From contig JAVBLU010000025.1 of assembly GCA_031553225.1 (NCBI GenBank), positions 1 to 52,581 on the forward strand: 52,581 nt of DNA, written 5' to 3'. Positions within the stretch are counted from its first letter, which is position 1; each line of letters starts with the position of its first letter. Under the pieces are notes generated by a model, which searched no databases, was not told where the DNA came from, and saw only the letters and a list, made by a program, of their open reading frames with translations. Positions 33,871 through 41,691 of the stretch are shown one piece after another. The translations under genes and the position numbers were made by a program. Source of the stretch: JAVBLU01 sp031553225. Lineage in GTDB: Bacteria > Bacillota > Clostridia > Christensenellales > UBA1750.

Positions 33871-33904
33871 GCGGAAAGGCCCGCTGCAGCACGGGCCTTT
33901 CCGC
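33871..33904 (-). terminator. Terminator-like hairpin after the class II aldolase gene
   Basis: A perfect 13-bp stem GCGGAAAGGCCCG/CGGGCCTTTCCGC with an 8-base loop lies 20 bases after the aldolase stop. The T-run on the minus strand is poor, so termination may be partial. Confidence 0.55.
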
Positions 33905-33924
33905 AAACCGGGCGCGGGCGGCGG

Positions 33925-34644
33925 TTACTTGTAGATGTCCAGCAGCGATTGAACCGCGCCGGGCAGGCCGGGCATGGGCAGGTTGCGCGTCTTGATCGTG
34001 CGCTCCAGGTTCTTGATCTCCTGGCGAGGCAACTCGCGCAGCGAGCCGAGCTGGCGCGCCACCAGGATGGACTGGGCGGCGGCTTCATACATCTCCATGT
34101 AGTCCAGGGCGCGTTCGCAGCCTTCGTGCGATACGGTAAGCGCGCCGTGGTTCTCCATCAAAAAGCCGTTCGCCAACGGCAGAAATGGCTCGAAAGCGTC
34201 GGCCAGCTCATCGCGCAGCGGCTCATAGTAGGGCACCAAGGGCATGGGACCGACCTCGGTGACAGGCTCGGGCAGGTAGGCGCGCTCCAGGAGGTCCACG
34301 CCCGCGATGGCAAAGCCCGTCAGCACCGCCGGATGGCCGTGCACGATGCCCCGCACGTCCGGGCGCTTCAGGAAGATGCGCGCATGAAAAGGCAGCTCGC
34401 CCGTCGGCTTGCGGCCGGGCGCGGCGTACAGCGTTTCACTGGTGGACAGGCGCACCAGGCACACCTCGCCAAAGCCGACCTTGCGCTTGGCCAGCTTGGT
34501 GGGGGTGATGGCGATCACGTCCTCGTCGCAGCGCATGCTGATGTTGCCGCCGTGCGAGGTGACGTAGCCCAGCTGGGCGATGCGGCTGCAGGTCGCCGCA
34601 ACCTCTTCAATCTGCGCGCTATATTTGTTTTGTAGCTCGTTCAT
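33925..34644 (-). CDS. Class II aldolase (rhamnulose/fuculose-1-phosphate aldolase-like)
   Basis: A 239-aa zinc-dependent class II aldolase/adducin-domain protein. Landmarks are GYVTSHGGNISMR (phosphate loop), TGELPFHARIFLKRPDV, the zinc motif VHGHPAVLTGFA and LMENHGALTVS. Such enzymes split rhamnulose- or fuculose-1-phosphate into dihydroxyacetone phosphate and L-lactaldehyde. The gene follows rhamnose isomerase by 37 nt, which favours rhamnulose-1-phosphate, but it could also serve fucose. The ATG follows GGAGGG. Confidence 0.85.
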   Translation of the reverse strand: MNELQNKYSAQIEEVAATCSRIAQLGYVTSHGGNISMRCDEDVIAITPTKLAKRKVGFGEVCLVRLSTSETLYAAPGRKPTGELPFHARIFLKRPDVRGIVHGHPAVLTGFAIAGVDLLERAYLPEPVTEVGPMPLVPYYEPLRDELADAFEPFLPLANGFLMENHGALTVSHEGCERALDYMEMYEAAAQSILVARQLGSLRELPRQEIKNLERTIKTRNLPMPGLPGAVQSLLDIYK

Positions 34645-34681
34645 CGGCTATCCCTCCAGACTTTTACGGGCGACATGCCCT

Positions 34682-35899
34682 TTACGCCCAGCCGCCGCCC
34701 ACGGGCACAGGGCGGGTCGCCTTGTATTGCTCGTATCCGGAGGCCAGATAGGCGGCCATCGGATCGGCCGCAAGGCCCATCTCCTCGCGCACGGCCGCAA
34801 GCAGCGGCCGAACGTCCGTCTCAAAGGCCTCGCGCACGATGTTCTCCGCCCCGAGCACGTCTCCGGCCCGCTGCGCGGCGGTGAGCGCGGCGCGGTTCAC
34901 AAGCAGCGATTTGGCGTGCGCGGACTGTATGTTCATGACCGAACGGATCATGGCGGGCACCTTCGGTTCAATGCAGTGGCTCTGGTCGATCATGTAAGCG
35001 ATGGCACGGGCGGTCTTCACGGTGGAAGGGTCGTCCTCGGCCGCCACGATCTCGCGGAAGATCAGGTACAACTCGTAAGGGTTGATGCATCCCACGATCA
35101 AGTCGTCGTCAGCGTACTTGCGGTTGTTAAAGTGGAAACCGCCCAGCTTTCCTTCGTCCAGAAGCGTGGCCACGATGTGCTCTACGTTCGTGCCGGGCGC
35201 GTGGTGCCCAAGGTCCACGAGCACCTGGGCCTTATCCCCCAAGCGGGAGGCGAGCACGAAGGCGAGGCCCCAGTCCATGATGTCCGTGTGGTAGAACGCC
35301 GGCTCGAACACCTTATACTCGATGAGGATGCGCCGGCCCTCCGGCATGGCGGCCACGGTCTGCTGCAGGGCTTCCTCCAGCCAGCGCTTGCGGGCACGGA
35401 AATCGCCCTGTCCCGGGTAGTTGGTTCCGTCGGCCAGCCAGAAGGACATATCGCGCGAGCCGGTTTTCACCATGATGTCCACGCATTCAAGCATGTGGTC
35501 CAGCGCGCGCTTGCGAACGGACGGGTCGGCGTTGCACAGGGAGCCCAGCATATACTCCGTATCCTGAAAGAGATTGGGGTTGATCGCTCCGATGGAGAGG
35601 TTATAGGAGGCCGCCAGCCCCTTGACGTCCGCCCAGTCGTCGGCCTTGTCCCAGGGGATATGCACGGCCACGGTGGGGCACACGCCCGTGTACTTGTGCA
35701 CCTGGCCCGCGTCCTCCAGGCGCTGGGGCAGGCTTCCGGCCGCGCCCTTCTTTTTAAAAACCTTGAAGCGCGTGCCGCTGTCGCCATACCCCCAGGAGGG
35801 CGTTTCAATCTTCAGGCCGCGGATGCGGGCGCGAATGGCGGCCACGTCCAGGCCCTTGTCGCGCAGCTGCTGCTCCAAGAGCGCCAAAGCTTGGTCCAT
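34682..35899 (-). CDS. rhaI: L-rhamnose isomerase (RhaI type)
   Basis: A 405-aa TIM-barrel isomerase of the Pseudomonas/Gram-positive RhaI type, distinct from E. coli RhaA. Conserved segments: KIETPSWGYGDSGTRFKVF, VCPTVAVHIPWDK, SRDMSFWLADGTNYPGQGD, LIEYKVFEPAFYHTDIMDWG, LVDLGHHAPGTN and GGFHFNNRKYADDDL (metal ligands). It converts L-rhamnose to L-rhamnulose. The ATG follows GGGAGG. It stands between the transducer-like and aldolase genes; no rhamnulokinase is in the window. Confidence 0.93.
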   Translation of the reverse strand: MDQALALLEQQLRDKGLDVAAIRARIRGLKIETPSWGYGDSGTRFKVFKKKGAAGSLPQRLEDAGQVHKYTGVCPTVAVHIPWDKADDWADVKGLAASYNLSIGAINPNLFQDTEYMLGSLCNADPSVRKRALDHMLECVDIMVKTGSRDMSFWLADGTNYPGQGDFRARKRWLEEALQQTVAAMPEGRRILIEYKVFEPAFYHTDIMDWGLAFVLASRLGDKAQVLVDLGHHAPGTNVEHIVATLLDEGKLGGFHFNNRKYADDDLIVGCINPYELYLIFREIVAAEDDPSTVKTARAIAYMIDQSHCIEPKVPAMIRSVMNIQSAHAKSLLVNRAALTAAQRAGDVLGAENIVREAFETDVRPLLAAVREEMGLAADPMAAYLASGYEQYKATRPVPVGGGWA

Positions 35900-35931
35900 C
35901 GGTAATAACCTCCCTAGTATATCGCTTTACG

Positions 35932-36318
35932 TCAGTAGACGGGATGCGCCATCGTGGTCATCAAGGTGAGGTTGGGCTGGGAGACGTCGCAGCGCGAGTA
36001 CTGCACGCTCACGCGCACGTCGCTGACGACGAGCGCGGCATACGGCGCGTTGCAGGGGAGGCGCCGGCCCTGGTGCTCGATGCGGTCCAGCCGCACGTGG
36101 TGCGTGCGCCGGGCGGCGCAAAAGGCCGGCACGTCCAGAATAGGCTCGCTGTCTTCAAAGTAGAAGGAGATGAGCAGGTGCGCGTCCCGCTCGCCCGTGT
36201 TCAACACGCAAATCGACTCGTGGCTTTCATAACGCCCGCCGGGTATTTCGCTCGGCGCGGGCCAGAAACAGTCGGGTATCAGCCAGGTTGTTGCGCCCAA
36301 AGCCATGGCCACACCCAT
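35932..36318 (-). CDS. Sensory-rhodopsin-transducer-like protein
   Basis: A 128-aa all-beta protein matching the Anabaena sensory rhodopsin transducer family: TTWLIPDCFWPA, then SHESICVLNTGERDAHL, ISFYFEDSEPI, RTHHVRLD and VQYSRCDVSQPNLTLMTTMA. The cyanobacterial founder binds a photoreceptor; most homologues, including this one, have no opsin nearby and occur next to sugar genes, so a sugar-related role is likely. The start ATG at 36318 overlaps the heparinase stop by one base. A GTG at 36312 or an ATG at 36306 has better spacing from GGAAAGG and may be used instead. Confidence 0.82.
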   Translation of the reverse strand: MGVAMALGATTWLIPDCFWPAPSEIPGGRYESHESICVLNTGERDAHLLISFYFEDSEPILDVPAFCAARRTHHVRLDRIEHQGRRLPCNAPYAALVVSDVRVSVQYSRCDVSQPNLTLMTTMAHPVY

Positions 36319-38168
36319 CACCCTTTCCTTGTGATCGTCAGCTTCCAGCTGCCTGTGGCCGCGTTGCCCAGCGCAATGCGCAGCCGGTATAGCTTGCCCT
36401 GCGGCCAGGAATCCTCCAGCCGCGCGTCGGCGATGTCGATCTCCTCCACGCTGAGCGCGCCTGCGAAGGCCAGCCGAGCTGCGCCCAGTATGCAGCCGCC
36501 CGCTTCTGGCTCCGGCTTGTGCGGCGAGATGAGGTTCATCACCACGTCCTGCGGCGCGGCAAGCGTCCATTCGTCCTCCAGGGTGATGGCCTGCGACGCG
36601 CGGTCCAGGCGCGCGTCGCGCTGCCAGCGCACAAGCCCGGCCTTCGGGTCGTAAGCGTCCTGAATGCACAGCCTGATCTGCGCGGAGCCATCCGTAAGGG
36701 TGCCGGACGCGCCGGAGCTGCAAAACGTCATGCCGGGCAGCTGTTCATATGCGCCGATGTCCGGCAGGTTGTGGTAGGAAGAGCGCATCGTCCAGATCTT
36801 GTAGCGGTCAGCGCTGAAGGTGAAGCGCGTGTATACGCCCACGCCCGCGTCGCACAGGATTGTATCGCCGTCCAGGGCCACGATGACGTTGCCGACGTCG
36901 TTGTGGTTGTGGCTCTCGGCGTTGTGCCCGCCTTTGGCGGCCAGATAGAAGCCTTTTTCACAGGCCGCCTGCTCGCGCGCGCAGAGCACCTCGATATCCG
37001 GCAGATAGGTCTGCAGCAACAGTGGCGCGGCGGCCGTCTTAGGCGCTGCGGGGTTAAAGAGTGAGGGCAGCACGCGCATGGGCGTGGCAGAACCGTCATA
37101 TAGGGCTTTCAGCTGTTTCTGCACGTATGCACCCTGCGCGCTGAGCACGTCGTCGCCGATCATCTGCCCGTAGCGCATCACCACGTCATAGGGCGGATGC
37201 ACCACGGCAGGGGCGTCCGCGAAGTTGACGTAGCGGTCACCGGCGATGTGCACGCGCGCAATAAAGCGGCCGATCTCTTGCACGAGCGGCTCGTCGAAGT
37301 AGTTCAGCTTGCCATTGGTGGCGCGCAGCACTATGTCCAGACAGTCAAAAAGCGACGCGCCCGCGCGGCCCCAGTAGCTGGGTCCCTCGTCGCATCCGCC
37401 GTCGGGATGATATATGTCGGTGAAGTGTTCCAGCAGCCGCAGGCATTTGACGAAGCCCATGCGGCGGTCGTCCTCGTTCGTTTCGCACAGTAGCAGCGTA
37501 GACAAACAGTTAGAGAGAATCCACGGATTCCAGTTGTTCACGTTTCGGCCGCACTCGCCCATCCACCAGAAGTCCCAGCGCATCAGGAAGGGGCGGTTAA
37601 TGCGCCGCTCAATTTCGCGCTGCACCCTCTGCTGCAAAAGCGGGCAGAGCTGGCGCAGCGGCTCGTCCAGCAAGTACAAAACCCACGCCAGCAGCGCGCC
37701 CGTCTCGGCGGCAAACAGGTCGACGACCGGCTCGTCCGCGTCCGGCAGGGCCGCGTCCGGCATGCGGGAGACGATGTTGTGCGCCGGCAGGCACCAGGTG
37801 GTCTCCTCGCACATGGCCCACAGCGCGTCTGCCAGGGCCCGCAGGTACTTGCCCTCGCCTGCGGCGCATGCGCCCAGTGCCAGCTGCCACAAAACCTTGC
37901 GGCGCATGAAGTGCAGGTGCTCATAGTTGGTTCGGTTGCCGTTCTCGCGGAACTGCATGTACACCGTGGCCGGCAGCACCGTCCATCGGGAGGGGGCATC
38001 CGGGCCGGTCTCCGCTTCGTCGGCCAGTTTGACGATCTGCGCGCATACGTCAAGCGGAAGCTTCTCCCACGCGCTGCGGTCGGATGCCCGGGCTGTCGGG
38101 TAGGGGTGAAAGTCTTCGCGGGGCGGCAGGATGGCGGCGATCGAGGCGGGCAAACGGTTAAGAAACAT
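36318..38168 (-). CDS. Heparinase II/III-family polysaccharide lyase
   Basis: A 616-aa protein with an N-terminal (alpha/alpha) toroid and a C-terminal beta-sandwich of the heparinase II/III fold. The hallmark is AAKGGHNAESHNHNDVGN, followed by DGDTILCDAGVGVYTR. This His/Asn cluster is the catalytic and metal region in PL12/PL15/PL21-type uronate lyases. There is no signal peptide, so it is predicted to be cytoplasmic and probably cleaves unsaturated or uronic-acid oligosaccharides after uptake. The ATG follows AAGGAGGG. It is operonic with the Gfo/Idh gene upstream (48 nt) and the transducer-like gene downstream. Confidence 0.88.
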   Translation of the reverse strand: MFLNRLPASIAAILPPREDFHPYPTARASDRSAWEKLPLDVCAQIVKLADEAETGPDAPSRWTVLPATVYMQFRENGNRTNYEHLHFMRRKVLWQLALGACAAGEGKYLRALADALWAMCEETTWCLPAHNIVSRMPDAALPDADEPVVDLFAAETGALLAWVLYLLDEPLRQLCPLLQQRVQREIERRINRPFLMRWDFWWMGECGRNVNNWNPWILSNCLSTLLLCETNEDDRRMGFVKCLRLLEHFTDIYHPDGGCDEGPSYWGRAGASLFDCLDIVLRATNGKLNYFDEPLVQEIGRFIARVHIAGDRYVNFADAPAVVHPPYDVVMRYGQMIGDDVLSAQGAYVQKQLKALYDGSATPMRVLPSLFNPAAPKTAAAPLLLQTYLPDIEVLCAREQAACEKGFYLAAKGGHNAESHNHNDVGNVIVALDGDTILCDAGVGVYTRFTFSADRYKIWTMRSSYHNLPDIGAYEQLPGMTFCSSGASGTLTDGSAQIRLCIQDAYDPKAGLVRWQRDARLDRASQAITLEDEWTLAAPQDVVMNLISPHKPEPEAGGCILGAARLAFAGALSVEEIDIADARLEDSWPQGKLYRLRIALGNAATGSWKLTITRKG

Positions 38169-38216
38169 CGGTATCCCTCCTTGGTGGTCCGTCGCGTCCG
38201 ATCCAAGATCCGAAAC

Positions 38217-39338
38217 TCACACGCTCAGAAAGGTCCCCGCCGCGGCGGAGCGCTCCAGGGCGTCCAGCAGTTTCTGTACGAGCAGGCCCTCGCAGATGGT
38301 TGGGGAGGCAGCGCCGCCCCGATATATGCTGCTGAGAAAGCAGTGCATGCAGTGCGCGTGCGCCCGTTCCCAGCCAATGGCGTTCTTGGGCGGAGGAAAG
38401 CCTCCGGCGGGCGGGTCGAAGCGGCCGATGCACTCGATGCGCGTGAAACCGCGCTCGCCTCCAAGGCGGCCTTCCGGTTTTTGCTGGTCGTAAAACCACA
38501 GCCAGTTCGGATCCATCAGGTCAAGGCGCAGCGCACCCAGCTCGCCGCGCACCTCCACCGCGAATTCGTCCATTGCGCCCGTGGCAATTTTGCTGCAGTC
38601 CATGCTACCGCACGCGCCGCACGGCCACGTTAGCAGCGCATAGGCGGCATCGTCGCCCGCATGGATCGATCCGCCGCCTTTTGTGGGCCTTACGGGATAC
38701 GCGGTTTGGCGCAGCGCGCACACCCGATCCGGCGCGCCCGCGAGGTGGGCGAGCATGTCCAGGGCATGTGCGCCCAGGTCGTGCAGAACGCATCCCCCGA
38801 TAGCGGCGTTCTGCTTCCAGCCCACCGGCCCTCCGCCCACGGAGCCCGAATGCAGGTACGACGCCCGGGCCGTGAGCAGGCGGCCGATGCGGCCTTCCTC
38901 AACAAGCGCTTTGGCGCGCATCACGCACGGGAAAAACCGCGCGTGGTGCACCATTTGGCCGATAAGCCCGCTCGCTTGCCACGCGTCATGGATGCGCTGG
39001 GCGCTTGCAAAGCTCGTGGAAAGCGGCTTGTCCACATAGATGTGCTTTCCGGCCCGCAGCGCCGCCAGCGCCACCTCCTCGTGCAGGTGGTTGGGCACGG
39101 CAACGCACACGGCGTCCACGCCCGGCCGAGCAATAGCCGCGCGGTAATCGTCCGTACAGAAGGGGACGTCCAGCTCGCGCGCCGCCTTTTGCGCGTGCGC
39201 GGGCGTGCCGCTCGCCACGGCCAGCACATGCGCCGTGAAGGGCAAGTCCGGGTACAAAAGATGCAGGTTGCGCACGCCATAGCCGTGCATGCGCCCCATG
39301 AAACCATAGCCGATGATCGCCACGCCGATATCGCGCAT
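38217..39338 (-). CDS. Gfo/Idh/MocA-family oxidoreductase
   Basis: A 373-aa NAD(P)-dependent sugar dehydrogenase. The Rossmann motif is AIIGYGFMGRMHGY, and YVDKPLS carries the catalytic Lys of the family's EKP-like motif; NAAIGGCVLHDLGAHALDM has the conserved D-x-G-x-H. The ATG at 39338 is five bases after GGAGG; a GTG 12 bases upstream overlaps that site. It is the first gene of the rhamnose/uronide operon and would oxidise or epimerise a sugar from the lyase. Confidence 0.92.
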   Translation of the reverse strand: MRDIGVAIIGYGFMGRMHGYGVRNLHLLYPDLPFTAHVLAVASGTPAHAQKAARELDVPFCTDDYRAAIARPGVDAVCVAVPNHLHEEVALAALRAGKHIYVDKPLSTSFASAQRIHDAWQASGLIGQMVHHARFFPCVMRAKALVEEGRIGRLLTARASYLHSGSVGGGPVGWKQNAAIGGCVLHDLGAHALDMLAHLAGAPDRVCALRQTAYPVRPTKGGGSIHAGDDAAYALLTWPCGACGSMDCSKIATGAMDEFAVEVRGELGALRLDLMDPNWLWFYDQQKPEGRLGGERGFTRIECIGRFDPPAGGFPPPKNAIGWERAHAHCMHCFLSSIYRGGAASPTICEGLLVQKLLDALERSAAAGTFLSV

Positions 39339-39373
39339 GTCGTCCTCCACTGAGCCGCTTGCCTCTATTGCAA

Positions 39374-39402
39374 ATTATAGCATAACCCGGGCGCAGTAAC
39401 AA
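39374..39402 (-). promoter_or_regulatory. Promoter of the Gfo/Idh-heparinase-rhamnose operon
   Basis: On the minus strand TTGTTA (39402-39397) and a perfect TATAAT (39379-39374) are exactly 17 bp apart, 36 bases upstream of the first start codon. Confidence 0.85.
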
Positions 39403-39407
39403 TTGTT
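39398..39407. promoter_or_regulatory. AACAATTGTT palindrome between divergent promoters
   Basis: A perfect 10-bp palindrome overlaps the -35 box of the leftward operon promoter and touches that of the rightward glutamine synthetase promoter. It is a candidate operator for a symmetric repressor. Confidence 0.45.
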
Positions 39408-39436
39408 TGCGGACATGGCCTATTCTGTGATAGAAT
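39407..39436 (+). promoter_or_regulatory. Candidate promoter of glutamine synthetase III
   Basis: TTGCGG (39407-39412), 18 bp, TAGAAT (39431-39436). The -10 is part of a perfect inverted repeat ATTCT-GTGAT-AGAAT (39422-39436), a second possible regulator site. Confidence 0.5.
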
Positions 39437-39469
39437 AACGTTTATGAACGGAAGGCAAGGTGGCGGCGC

Positions 39470-41581
39470 ATGCGTAAAAGTCAGGAATCGTTGGCCGAGA
39501 TCTTTGGGAGCCAGGTGTTCTCCGACGCGGTGATGCGCGTGCGGCTTCCCAAGAATATCTATCGGCAACTGCGCCGCACCATAGAGGAAGGCGCGGAGCT
39601 GGATCCGACCGTTGCGGAGGTCGTCGCAGCCGCCATGAAGGACTGGGCCGTGGAGCGCGGCGCAACGCACTTTACGCACTGGTTCCAGCCCATGACCGGC
39701 CTGACGGCGGAAAAGCACGACTCGTTCATATCGCCCAACGGCGAGGGCGGCGTCATACTGGAGTTCTCCGGCAAGGAGCTCGTTAAGGGCGAGCCGGACG
39801 CCTCCAGCTTCCCCTCCGGCGGCTTGCGCGCCACTTTTGAAGCGCGCGGCTACACGGCGTGGGATTGCTCCTCGCCGGCTTTTATCAAGGAGGATGTGGG
39901 CGGCGTCATCGCGCTGTGCATACCCACGGCCTTCTGCTCGTACAATGGAGAAGCGCTGGACAAGAAGACACCGCTGCTGCGCTCCATGGAGGCGATCTCC
40001 CGCCAGGCGCTGCGCGTTCTGCGCCTGCTGGGCGACAATGCCGCCCGGCGCGTGTACCCAACGGTTGGAGCTGAGCAGGAGTATTTTCTGGTGGATAAGG
40101 CGCTGTACCAGCAGCGGCCCGACCTGGTGTTCACCGGCCGCACGCTCATCGGCGCGCCGCCGCCCAAGGGCCAGGAGATGAGCGACCAGTATTATGGCAC
40201 GATCCGCCCGCGCGTATCGGAATTTATGGCCGAGTTGAACGAGGAGCTGTGGAAGCTTGGCGTACCCGCCAAAACGCAGCATAACGAGGCCGCGCCCGCC
40301 CAGCACGAGCTGGCCAGCGTATATACCGTGGCCAGCATCGCCGTGGATCATAACCAGCTGACCATGGAGATGATGAAGAAGGTGGCCGACAGGCACGGCC
40401 TGGCCTGCCTTCTGCACGAGAAACCTTTCCTGGGCCTTGCGGGGTCTGGAAAGCACAACAACTGGTCGCTGGCTACCGACACGGGGCGTAACTTGCTCAG
40501 CCCGGGCAAGGGCTCGGAAACAAATATGACCTTTCTCACGTTCTTTTGTGCAGTGATCGCCGCCGTGGACAGGTGGGCCCCGCTGCTTCGCTGGGCGGCC
40601 GCATCTGCGGGCAACGACCATCGCCTGGGTGGGCACGAGGCGCCCCCGCCCATCCTGTCCGTATTTATCGGCGAGGTGATGCACGGGCTGCTCTGCGGCC
40701 TTGGTTCCGGCAACGGCGCCGGGTTGACCGCCGCCAGCGACATGAAGATCGGCGTTGCAGCCATCCCCTTCGTTCGGCGCGACAACGTGGACCGCAACCG
40801 CACCGCGCCTATCGCTTTTACGGGCAACAAGTTCGAGTTTCGCATGCCCGGCGCGTCCATGAACATCGCGGATGTCAACACCATACTGAACACCATCGTA
40901 GCGAACGAGTTGAAGAGCATCGCCGACCAACTGGACGGCGTGAACAACGTAAGCGACGCCTTGACGCAGGTGCTGTCCCGCCTGATGAAGCAACATGAGC
41001 GCATTCTCTTCGAGGGAAACAACTACTCCGAGCAGTGGCGCAAGGAGGCCGCCGAGCGCGGTCTGCCCGTGGCGGAAACATCCGTTGAGGCCTTTCCCGC
41101 GCTGGGCGAGGCTGCGGCAGTGGAGCTTTTGCAGGAATGCGGCGTACTCACCCGTGCTGAGATCGAGTCGCGCGTGGCCGTGATGCGGGAAACTTATCAC
41201 AAGAGCGTGCACATCGAGGCGCTCACGCTCCTGTCCATGGCCCGAACGCAGGTTCTGCCCGCCTGCCTTACGCATGCGGAGCGCCTCGCGCATACCGCAT
41301 CGGCGATGGAGGCTGCGGGGGTGTCCGGCGAGGTGCCCCGTTTGGCGCTTGCGCGCATGAGCGAGCAACTTACGGCGCTCTCCGGCGCGATGGACGGCCT
41401 GCAGGTCGCCGTGGACGCCGCGGAAGGATGCGGAGACGCTGCGGTGTGCGCGGCGTACTGCCGCGACACGGTGCTGCCGGCGATGCAGGCGGTGCGCAAG
41501 GCCTGCGACTCCTTGGAACTGGCTATGCCCCGCGCGCAGTGGCCCTTCCCGACGTACGCCGATCTGCTATACTCCACCTAG
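39470..41581 (+). CDS. glnN: Glutamine synthetase type III
   Basis: A 703-aa GSIII enzyme, the large dodecameric type of Bacteroides, Clostridia and cyanobacteria, making glutamine from glutamate, ammonia and ATP. Signatures: the N-terminal FGSQVFSD, HFTHWFQPMTGLTAEKHD, VGAEQEYFLVD, KTQHNEAAPAQHE and LAGSGKHNNWSL. The length is normal. The ATG has GAAGG/AAGGTGG upstream. It is divergent from the rhamnose operon. Confidence 0.97.
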   Translation: MRKSQESLAEIFGSQVFSDAVMRVRLPKNIYRQLRRTIEEGAELDPTVAEVVAAAMKDWAVERGATHFTHWFQPMTGLTAEKHDSFISPNGEGGVILEFSGKELVKGEPDASSFPSGGLRATFEARGYTAWDCSSPAFIKEDVGGVIALCIPTAFCSYNGEALDKKTPLLRSMEAISRQALRVLRLLGDNAARRVYPTVGAEQEYFLVDKALYQQRPDLVFTGRTLIGAPPPKGQEMSDQYYGTIRPRVSEFMAELNEELWKLGVPAKTQHNEAAPAQHELASVYTVASIAVDHNQLTMEMMKKVADRHGLACLLHEKPFLGLAGSGKHNNWSLATDTGRNLLSPGKGSETNMTFLTFFCAVIAAVDRWAPLLRWAAASAGNDHRLGGHEAPPPILSVFIGEVMHGLLCGLGSGNGAGLTAASDMKIGVAAIPFVRRDNVDRNRTAPIAFTGNKFEFRMPGASMNIADVNTILNTIVANELKSIADQLDGVNNVSDALTQVLSRLMKQHERILFEGNNYSEQWRKEAAERGLPVAETSVEAFPALGEAAAVELLQECGVLTRAEIESRVAVMRETYHKSVHIEALTLLSMARTQVLPACLTHAERLAHTASAMEAAGVSGEVPRLALARMSEQLTALSGAMDGLQVAVDAAEGCGDAAVCAAYCRDTVLPAMQAVRKACDSLELAMPRAQWPFPTYADLLYST

Positions 41582-41621
41582 GCGCCGCGCAGGGCGCGCG
41601 TGCCCCGGGGCGGCGATGGTG

Positions 41622-41648
41622 AAACGCTGCCCGCAGACGGGCGTTTTA
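41622..41648 (+). terminator. Possible terminator after glutamine synthetase
   Basis: A GCCCG/CGGGC stem within AACGCTGCCCGCAGACGG, followed by GCGTTTTAAG. The stem is short, so the zinc-ribbon gene may be partly read through. Confidence 0.45.
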
Positions 41649-41691
41649 AGAAGCATGTACAAGCTCATCGGCAAAGGAGGCTGACAACGGT

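Noticed and set aside
35932..36318. A light-sensing system based on the rhodopsin-transducer family match
   Set aside because: No opsin or retinal gene is nearby and the gene sits inside a sugar operon.
39365..41368. A 667-codon open frame antisense to glutamine synthetase III
   Set aside because: It is a GC-rich shadow of the real gene, with no Shine-Dalgarno site, low-complexity His/Arg/Gly/Ala composition and no family match.
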